A stretch of DNA of 11,666 nucleotides from Oscillospiraceae bacterium. GTDB taxonomy: Bacteria; Bacillota; Clostridia; Oscillospirales; Oscillospiraceae. A program made the translations under genes and the position numbers. Under the pieces are notes generated by a model. That model saw only the letters and a program-made list of their open reading frames with translations, searched no databases and was not told the DNA's origin. This document shows positions 1 through 4,802 of this stretch, piece by piece; the first letter of the stretch is position 1; the number at the start of each line of letters is the position of its first letter. The stretch covers positions 1 through 11,666 of the forward strand of contig JAGBGB010000161.1 of assembly GCA_017936205.1 (NCBI GenBank), in the 5' to 3' direction.

Positions 1-139
1 CGCATTGCGCGTCCGACAACCACCAAGAATTGGTGGTTGTGAAAAATGTTTCGTTTTTTGGAGAAATTACATCATTTTCGGTGGTTTTTGTGTTCATGGC
101 GTTACGCCATGAACCGGACGCGCAATGCGCGCCCCTACG
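1..139. repeat. Nested inverted-repeat element (REP/MITE-like), cut by the window start
   Basis: The first 15 bases (CGCATTGCGCGTCCG) are exactly the reverse complement of bases 115-129, so the two form the arms of one inverted repeat about 129 bases long. Inside are two further perfect hairpins: 16-25 with 31-40 (10-bp stem, 5-base loop) and 92-101 with 105-114 (10-bp stem, 3-base loop). The right arm continues outward as CGCCCCTACGA (129-139), which suggests that the left arm also continues upstream of the window. There is no open reading frame of note. The structure is what a non-coding, folded, multicopy element of the REP/BIME or MITE kind would show. That it is multicopy is inference; only one copy is visible here. 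Confidence 0.6.
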
Positions 140-266
140 AAGGGAGCGATAAATCGGAATTTGCCGTATTGTCTGCGAGGAGGGGAGGTAGGAGATAGAA
201 TATGTATCGTTATACCGAATGGAGACTGCTTCTGATTTGAGGCAGTCTCCATGCTTCTTTGAACTA
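140..266. other. Gene-free stretch between the repeat and the SLH gene
   Basis: I find no convincing gene here. The stretch is purine-rich around 176-200 and holds a small palindrome GTATCGTTATAC (204-215). The terminator-like hairpin at 221-250, listed separately, lies just beyond the 3' end of the minus-strand SLH gene. Short open frames across it have no ribosome binding site and no recognisable product. Confidence 0.5.
221..250 (-). terminator. Hairpin downstream of the SLH gene, probable terminator
   Basis: Bases 221-229 (GGAGACTGC) pair with 242-250 (GCAGTCTCC), with one further T-G pair and a 10-base loop. The hairpin starts 16 bases after the stop codon of the minus-strand SLH gene, where an intrinsic terminator would be expected. 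In the minus direction the sequence after it (ATTCGGTATAACG) is not a clean T run, so termination may be weak. Confidence 0.5.
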
Positions 267-1430
267 TTACAGCTTGCTGATCTCGTAGAGCAGGCAAACA
301 GCTGCTTCTCGTGTCAGGGGCTGATTCGGCTCAATGCTGAGCCCGGCTTCACGCAGAGCCTGTACGGAAGCAGATGCCCATGCAGGCTCCGCTGTTTCCG
401 TAGCAGCCGCACTGACAGGAAGCTGCAGGAGATTCTGCAGGATCACTGCTGCTTCTCTGCCACGGATGGGATCGTTGGGTCGGAAAAACAAGCCCTCCTC
501 CCGAACCTCTCCTCGGACAATACCCTTGCGAACTCCCGCTGCCAAATAGGGGCGGAGCCATGCTGCAGCCTGCCCTGCATCTGCAAAGGCAGAGGTGGTC
601 AGCGCTTCATCTACGGTTTGCCCCTTCAGCTCCATGACCATAGCCAGAAATTCCCCACGGCTTACAGTATCGCCGGGGCAGAAGCAGCTTTTCCCGGCGA
701 TCTCCATACCTCCGGTCAGCTTCTGTGCACTTGCCCACATGGCTTCAAAGGCAGCAGGATTCCCCTCCATATCTGCGAAGGTTCGTGCCTCCGAGGGCTT
801 CAGGATCTTGATTCTTACCGTAGCAGGCTGAGACACATTTCCTGCCTCATCCTTGGCAGTAAAGGTAAAACTGTCCTCCCCCACCTTGTTCTTCTCCGGG
901 ATATAAATAAAGCTGCCATCAGCCTTCAGCTCTACCTTGCCGTACTTGGGCTTGTCTGCCAGAGCAAACTCTACCGCAGCCCCCTCCGGATCTGTAGCAG
1001 TCAGCTTTCCATTGTTGGCAATATTCTTGTAGGTTTCCAGATCCAGCCCATCTGCCTTAGGCGCCTCGTTCTTCCCGGAACGGATCTTGATCACAAGCTG
1101 CGCCTCCTGTCCCAGTCGACTGCCGTAAATTGGCTGATAACACAGCACTGCCTCACAGTTTTCCCGACAATCGGGCTGCATCCGCAGCTGGCGCAGGCGG
1201 TCAGCACTGAGCACATCCCCGGGGCGGATGCAGCGATCTCCCAGACGGAGTACACCAATGCCCTCCTCGGGCACAGACCGGATCAGGATCCCGTTGACCT
1301 CGGTGTCGAATTCCTCTCCGCTAAAGCAATATTCCTGATGATACAGGGTCTCCCCTTCTGCAGCCAGCGCCGGCAAACAAACCAATGCACACAGCAGCAG
1401 GAGGGCTGTCATACGAATCATGGCTCTCAT
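267..1430 (-). CDS. Secreted S-layer-homology (SLH) domain protein with an Ig/cadherin-like domain
   Basis: This predicted exported cell-surface protein has 387 residues. Residues 1-24 form a signal peptide: basic start, hydrophobic core TALLLLCALVCLPALA, and an AxA-type cleavage site near residue 24. Residues 30-118 form a poorly known N-terminal module with four cysteines (35, 88, 92, 97). Residues ~121-209 look like an Ig/cadherin-like fold (the GKLTATDPEG and GEDSFTFTAKDEAGN stretches). Residues ~217-385 hold three SLH-like repeats, which in this family bind pyruvylated secondary wall polymer. The TRAE-type motif is SRGE in repeat 1, and is degenerate or shortened in repeats 2 (IRGREAA) and 3 (LTREAA). 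The start chosen is the ATG at 1430, 8 bases after AGGAGG; the ATG at 1436 is only 2 bases from it, and a frame-open start at 1514 would put extra residues before the signal peptide. It is separated from the upstream methyltransferase gene by a hairpin, so it probably has its own promoter, which I cannot place with confidence. The ligand or enzymatic role is unknown. Confidence 0.85.
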   Translation of the reverse strand: MRAMIRMTALLLLCALVCLPALAAEGETLYHQEYCFSGEEFDTEVNGILIRSVPEEGIGVLRLGDRCIRPGDVLSADRLRQLRMQPDCRENCEAVLCYQPIYGSRLGQEAQLVIKIRSGKNEAPKADGLDLETYKNIANNGKLTATDPEGAAVEFALADKPKYGKVELKADGSFIYIPEKNKVGEDSFTFTAKDEAGNVSQPATVRIKILKPSEARTFADMEGNPAAFEAMWASAQKLTGGMEIAGKSCFCPGDTVSRGEFLAMVMELKGQTVDEALTTSAFADAGQAAAWLRPYLAAGVRKGIVRGEVREEGLFFRPNDPIRGREAAVILQNLLQLPVSAAATETAEPAWASASVQALREAGLSIEPNQPLTREAAVCLLYEISKL

Positions 1431-1438
1431 AGTCATTT

Positions 1439-1444
1439 CCTCCT
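1439..1444 (-). promoter_or_regulatory. Ribosome binding site deciding the SLH protein start
   Basis: AGGAGG on the minus strand ends 8 bases before the ATG at 1430 and only 2 bases before the ATG at 1436. This favours 1430 as the initiation codon. Confidence 0.8.
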
Positions 1445-1524
1445 TTATTTGCTTCCTCCATAGGATGAACCGAAATCTGCAAAGTATGCAAAAAACTTCC
1501 GTTTCCCGAATCACTGCATAAAGC

Positions 1525-1568
1525 AGGACTGTTTCATAGGATGTAGGTCATCCATCTGAAACAGTCCT
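1525..1568 (-). terminator. Long hairpin between the methyltransferase and SLH genes, likely terminator
   Basis: A perfect 12-bp stem (1525-1536, AGGACTGTTTCA, with 1557-1568) encloses a second 5-bp stem (1539-1543 GGATG with 1549-1553 CATCC) and a 5-base loop. It begins 8 bases after the stop codon of the minus-strand methyltransferase gene. The T-rich flank (TTGTTTTCTATT, 1569-1580) lies on the plus-strand side, so the signal looks stronger for transcripts running left to right. On the minus side the flank is GCTTTATGC. It may act in both directions; as no plus-strand gene precedes it, the likely duty is to end the nrdD-methyltransferase transcript. Confidence 0.65.
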
Positions 1569-1575
1569 TTGTTTT

Positions 1576-2400
1576 CTATTCCGATGCCAGTTCCCAGAAG
1601 GCTACCGCAGCAGCAGAGGCAACATTCAGGGAGTCTACCCCATGGGTCATAGGGATCCGCACGGTGTAATCACTGTCCGTAATAGTCAGATCTGCCAATC
1701 CCTCTCCCTCAGTACCAAGGATGATGGCAAGCCGCTGCTCCTGTCGCAGTCGAGGATCTCGCAGGGAGACCGCATCCTCCCGCAGTGCCATAGCCACGGT
1801 CTTGAAGCCCAGTTCCCGTAGTCCTGATACATCGGGCCAAGCCTCGTAGTAGGTCCAGGGGATCTGGAACACCGTCCCCATACTGACCCGAATGGCACGA
1901 CGGTACAGAGGGTTAGAGCAAGCAGGTGTCAGTAACACAGCATCCACATTCAATGCGGCGGCAGAACGGAAAATCGCTCCCACATTGGTAGGATTCATCA
2001 CATTCTCCAGTACTGCCACCCGCCGTGCCCCGGAGCAAAGCTCCTGCACCGTGGGCAGAGGCTTGCGCCTCATAGCACAGAGCATACCTCTGGTCAGTTG
2101 GAAGCCCGTAAGTTGAGTCAGAACTTCAAAATCAGCAGTATATACAGGGATCCCTCCGCAGCGAGCCAGAATAGGTGCTGCCTCACCTGTAATATGCTTC
2201 CGTTCCAGAAGGATAGACAGGGGCTCATAGCCTCCATCCAGTGCCCTCTCAATGACCTTAGGGCTTTCTGCAATGAAGATCCCCTGCTCCGGGTATTCCC
2301 GATTCAGCAGCTGTACCTCCGTTCTTCTGGCATACACATCCAGCTCAGCAGCCTCAAGATCACGGATCTCCGTGATCACAGGAGATGCCTTTCCTTCCAT
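1576..2400 (-). CDS. SpoU/TrmH-family (SPOUT) RNA 2'-O-methyltransferase
   Basis: A 274-residue cytoplasmic enzyme that should use S-adenosylmethionine to methylate a ribose 2'-oxygen in tRNA or rRNA. The family's three motifs are all visible. Motif 1 is the N-x-x-N-x-G-x-x-x-R pattern at residues ~136-145 (NPTNVGAIFR, where the arginine is catalytic in the family). Motif 2 is GTEGEGL at ~229-235. Motif 3 is IPMTHGVDSLNVASA at ~249-263, which forms part of the knotted cofactor site. Residues 1-100 resemble the N-terminal substrate-binding domain (FIAESPKVIERAL region). The start at 2400 is preceded by GGAGGAG at good spacing; the open frame reaches back into nrdD, and an ATG at 2415 directly follows the nrdD stop but lacks a comparable site. 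It lies 17 bases downstream of nrdD and is probably co-transcribed and translationally linked with it. The exact RNA target (tRNA or 23S rRNA position) cannot be told from sequence alone, so no symbol is given. Confidence 0.9.
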   Translation of the reverse strand: MEGKASPVITEIRDLEAAELDVYARRTEVQLLNREYPEQGIFIAESPKVIERALDGGYEPLSILLERKHITGEAAPILARCGGIPVYTADFEVLTQLTGFQLTRGMLCAMRRKPLPTVQELCSGARRVAVLENVMNPTNVGAIFRSAAALNVDAVLLTPACSNPLYRRAIRVSMGTVFQIPWTYYEAWPDVSGLRELGFKTVAMALREDAVSLRDPRLRQEQRLAIILGTEGEGLADLTITDSDYTVRIPMTHGVDSLNVASAAAVAFWELASE

Positions 2401-2406
2401 TCGCAG

Positions 2407-2413
2407 CTCCTCC
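2407..2413 (-). promoter_or_regulatory. Ribosome binding site deciding the methyltransferase start
   Basis: GGAGGAG on the minus strand ends 6 bases before the ATG at 2400. It lies downstream of the alternative ATG at 2415, so it supports the shorter protein beginning MEGKASP. Confidence 0.7.
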
Positions 2414-2417
2414 ATGA

Positions 2418-4592
2418 TCACAGATGCAGCACCCGTTCCTTGATCTCCTGGGTGCGGCCCTGATTCCAATACTGTGTTCCAATGTAGCCACAGGTACGGC
2501 GGGCAACATTCATCTTACTCTGATCTGTATTGCCGCAATTGGGGCAGGTCCAGACCAGCTTGCCCTCCTGCTCTACCACGCCGATCTCACCGTCATAGCC
2601 GCAGACCTGACAGTAGTCGGACTTGGTATTCAGCTCTGCATACATAATGTTGTCATAAATGAACTTCATCAGCTCCAGGACTGCATCAATGTTATTCTGC
2701 ATATCCGGAACCTCTACATAGCTGATAGCACCACCGGGAGACAGTGCCTGGAACTGTGCCTCGAATGCCAGCTTATCGAAGGCATTGATCTCCTCCGTCA
2801 CATGGATGTGATAGGAATTGGTAATATAGCTCTTATCCGTTACACCGGGGATCATGCCGAAACGCTTCTGCAGAGCCTTAGCAAACTTATAGGTAGTAGA
2901 CTCAAGAGGGGTCCCGTAAAGGCTGAAATCCATATTATGCTGCTTCTTCCAGCCTGCACAGGCAGCGTTCAGATAGCGCATCACATCCAGCGCAAAGGGC
3001 TTTGCCTCCGGATCTGTATGGGATCTCCCTGTCATGTACTTGACGCACTCATATAGACCCGCATAGCCCAGAGAGATGGTAGAATAGCCACCATAGAGCA
3101 GCTTATCAATGGGTTCCCCCTTCTCCAACCGAGCCAGCGCACCGTACTGCCAGAGGATGGGCGCAGCATCGGAGAGGGTGCCCTTCAGCCGAGTGTGGCG
3201 GCACATCAGGGCACGATAGCACAGGTCCAGCCGCTCATCAAAGATCCGCCAGAATTTCTCCAAATCCCTGCCCGAGGACAGGGCAATGTCCACCAAATTA
3301 ATCGTCACTACACCCTGGTTGAAGCGACCGTAATACTTAGGCTTCCCCTCTGCATCCACATAGGGAGTCAGGAAGCTGCGGCAGCCCATGCAGGTGTAGC
3401 AGTGACCGTTGCCATTCTTATCTACCTTCAGCTCCAGCATTTTCTTCTCAGAAATATAGTCGGGAACCATGCGGCGGGCAGTGCATTCTGCAGCCAGACG
3501 GGTCAGATAGTAATACTTGGAATCCTCGTGAATATTATCCTCTTCTAAAACATAAATCAGCTTGGGGAAGGCAGGAGTGATCCACACACCCTTTTCATTC
3601 TTGACCCCCTGATACCGCTGACGGAGGGTTTCTTCAATAATAATGGCAAGGTCAGCCTTCTCCTGCTCGTCCCTGGCTTCATTCAAATACATAAACACCG
3701 TAATGAAGGGAGCCTGTCCGTTGGTGGTCATAAGAGTCACCACCTGATACTGGATAGTCTGCACACCACGGCGGATCTCCTCTAAGAGACGGGTCTCAAC
3801 GATCTTATGAAGCTGGGCATCCGTAGCCTGAATGCCCATTTCCGCAAATTCCTCTTCTACCGACTTACGGATCTTCTGACGACTGACCTCCACAAAGGGT
3901 GCCAAATGGGTCAGAGAGATGGACTGCCCACCGTACTGGTTGGACGCAACCTGCGCAATGATCTGGGTAGCAATGTTGCAAGCCGTGGAGAAGGAATGGG
4001 GCTTCTCGATCAGGGTGCCGGAGATAACCGTACCGTTCTGCAGCATATCCTCCAAATTGACCAAATCGCAATTGTGCATATGCTGAGCATAATAATCCGC
4101 ATCATGGAAGTGGATGATCCCTGCCTCATGAGCCTCTACGATATCCCGAGGCAGAAGGATCCGTCGGGTAATATCCTTGGATACCTCACCTGCCATATAG
4201 TCCCGCTGCACCGCATTGACCGTGGGGTTCTTGTTGGCATTCTCCTGCTTGACCTCTTCATTGTTGGATTCGATCAGGGTCAGGATCCGATCGTCTGTAG
4301 TGTTGGACTTGCGAACCAGCTCTCTGGTATAACGATAGGTGATATACTTCTTCGCCACCTCAAAGGCGCCGTGAGCCATAATTTGATCCTCAACCAAGTC
4401 CTGGATCTCCTCCACGGACAGACTGCGGTTCATCTGCTGGCAGCGGATCTCTACACTCTCAGCGATCCGTCTGATCTGCAGAGGGGTCATGCGAGCCGCC
4501 TCCTCTACCACATCATTAGCCTTGGCAATGGCGGTCTCGATCTTATCAATATCAAAGAGCATCTCTGCTCCATTTCTTTTTATGATCTTCAC
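2418..4592 (-). CDS. nrdD: Anaerobic (class III) ribonucleoside-triphosphate reductase, NrdD
   Basis: This 724-residue oxygen-sensitive glycyl-radical enzyme reduces ribonucleoside triphosphates to deoxynucleotides for DNA synthesis without oxygen. Residues 1-~92 are an ATP-cone allosteric domain (KIIKRNGAEMLFDIDKI start, ending near YITYRYTREL). Cys175 (HNCDLVNL) and Cys404 (MGCRSF) match the conserved active-site cysteine pair of the family. The C-terminus has the zinc-binding set Cys661, 664, 683 and 686 (CQVC...CPNC) and the radical site RRTCGYIGTQYW with Gly702 as the radical carrier. Length is normal and no key residue is missing. The initiation codon is GTG at 4592, 9 bases after AAGGAG; no ATG upstream is in frame. 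The radical-forming activase nrdG, often next to nrdD, is not in this window: the next gene is an RNA methyltransferase. The promoter carries two NrdR-type operator sequences, consistent with regulation by the ribonucleotide-reductase repressor. Confidence 0.97.
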   Translation of the reverse strand: MKIIKRNGAEMLFDIDKIETAIAKANDVVEEAARMTPLQIRRIAESVEIRCQQMNRSLSVEEIQDLVEDQIMAHGAFEVAKKYITYRYTRELVRKSNTTDDRILTLIESNNEEVKQENANKNPTVNAVQRDYMAGEVSKDITRRILLPRDIVEAHEAGIIHFHDADYYAQHMHNCDLVNLEDMLQNGTVISGTLIEKPHSFSTACNIATQIIAQVASNQYGGQSISLTHLAPFVEVSRQKIRKSVEEEFAEMGIQATDAQLHKIVETRLLEEIRRGVQTIQYQVVTLMTTNGQAPFITVFMYLNEARDEQEKADLAIIIEETLRQRYQGVKNEKGVWITPAFPKLIYVLEEDNIHEDSKYYYLTRLAAECTARRMVPDYISEKKMLELKVDKNGNGHCYTCMGCRSFLTPYVDAEGKPKYYGRFNQGVVTINLVDIALSSGRDLEKFWRIFDERLDLCYRALMCRHTRLKGTLSDAAPILWQYGALARLEKGEPIDKLLYGGYSTISLGYAGLYECVKYMTGRSHTDPEAKPFALDVMRYLNAACAGWKKQHNMDFSLYGTPLESTTYKFAKALQKRFGMIPGVTDKSYITNSYHIHVTEEINAFDKLAFEAQFQALSPGGAISYVEVPDMQNNIDAVLELMKFIYDNIMYAELNTKSDYCQVCGYDGEIGVVEQEGKLVWTCPNCGNTDQSKMNVARRTCGYIGTQYWNQGRTQEIKERVLHL

Positions 4593-4601
4593 AATTTCGC
4601 T

Positions 4602-4607
4602 CTCCTT
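4602..4607 (-). promoter_or_regulatory. Ribosome binding site supporting the GTG start of nrdD
   Basis: AAGGAG on the minus strand ends 9 bases before GTG at 4592, and the encoded MKIIKRNG is the expected first strand of the ATP-cone. This decides in favour of a GTG initiation codon. Confidence 0.8.
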
Positions 4608-4623
4608 TCTTCATTGTGCTCCT

Positions 4624-4651
4624 ATTATACTATATCTTGTGGTAAAATCAA
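4624..4651 (-). promoter_or_regulatory. nrdD promoter (sigma-70/sigma-A type)
   Basis: On the minus strand TTGATT (4651-4646) is followed after 16 bases by a perfect TATAAT (4629-4624). Transcription would begin near 4617, giving a leader of about 25 bases before the GTG start. The -10 and the spacer are overlapped by an NrdR-like box. Confidence 0.75.
4627..4642 (-). promoter_or_regulatory. Proximal NrdR-box-like operator of nrdD
   Basis: ATACTATATCTTGTGG agrees with the 16-base NrdR consensus (acaCwAtATaTwGtgt, from memory of the family) at 13 positions by my count, including all the strongly conserved ones. It covers the spacer and first bases of the nrdD -10, so a bound repressor would block RNA polymerase. 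NrdR itself is not encoded in the window. Confidence 0.6.
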
Positions 4652-4659
4652 GAGGCAAA

Positions 4660-4675
4660 CCACTATATTTTCCGT
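4660..4675 (-). promoter_or_regulatory. Distal NrdR-box-like operator of nrdD
   Basis: CCACTATATTTTCCGT agrees with the NrdR consensus at 12 of 16 positions. Its centre is 33 bases from the centre of the proximal box, about three helical turns, which matches the paired arrangement known for NrdR sites. It lies just upstream of the nrdD -35. Confidence 0.5.
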
Positions 4676-4710
4676 TTTTGTACTTTTGCCCAAAAACAGC
4701 TATTTTTTTC

Positions 4711-4727
4711 GAAAAGACTATCTTTTC
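4711..4727. promoter_or_regulatory. Short dyad at the -35 position of the yfhO promoter
   Basis: GAAAAGA (4711-4717) and TCTTTTC (4721-4727) form a perfect inverted repeat with a 3-base centre. It occupies the place where a -35 element for the TATAAT at 4742 would sit, and no good -35 consensus is present there. It could be an operator or activator site. It could also be chance in AT-rich DNA. Confidence 0.25.
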
Positions 4728-4741
4728 TGCACAAAATGAGA

Positions 4742-4747
4742 TATAAT
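4742..4747 (+). promoter_or_regulatory. -10 element of the putative yfhO-yfhO-fau promoter
   Basis: A perfect TATAAT is followed about 55 bases later by the ATG of the first YfhO gene. The -35 region (around 4719-4724, TATCTT) is poor, so the promoter may be weak or dependent on an activator. The AT-rich tract at 4700-4710 could help polymerase binding. Confidence 0.45.
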
Positions 4748-4788
4748 AACCATGTATATCCAATCGAAATTGATGTATCTCATTTCAA

Positions 4789-4794
4789 GGGAGG
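4789..4794 (+). promoter_or_regulatory. Ribosome binding site deciding the start of the first YfhO protein
   Basis: GGGAGG ends 8 bases before ATG at 4803. The upstream in-frame ATG at 4752 sits within a few bases of the -10 element and has no such site, so it is rejected as the start. Confidence 0.75.
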
Positions 4795-4802
4795 TTTACC
4801 CC

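Noticed and set aside
1..139. CRISPR array or integron attC reading of the initial repeats
   Set aside because: The repeats are inverted and each is present once; there are no regularly spaced direct repeats and no integrase or cas gene.
219..1463. Long plus-strand open frame opposite the SLH gene
   Set aside because: It mirrors the minus-strand gene, has no ribosome binding site, and its translation lacks recognisable domains, whereas the minus-strand frame has a signal peptide and SLH repeats.
1431..1524. Promoter for the SLH gene (TTGCAT near 1487-1492 on the minus strand)
   Set aside because: At 17 bases the matching -10 would be TTCATC, a poor fit; a promoter is expected in this region but I cannot place it.
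2424..3056. Plus-strand open frame, and similar frames at 3195-3548 and 3807-4739, opposite nrdD
   Set aside because: These are antisense shadows of nrdD, which has full family motifs; the frames have no start signals or known products.
4752..4802. 17-residue N-terminal extension of the first YfhO protein
   Set aside because: The ATG at 4752 is within 5 bases of the -10 element, which would leave almost no leader, and lacks a ribosome binding site; ATG at 4803 has GGGAGG at 8 bases.
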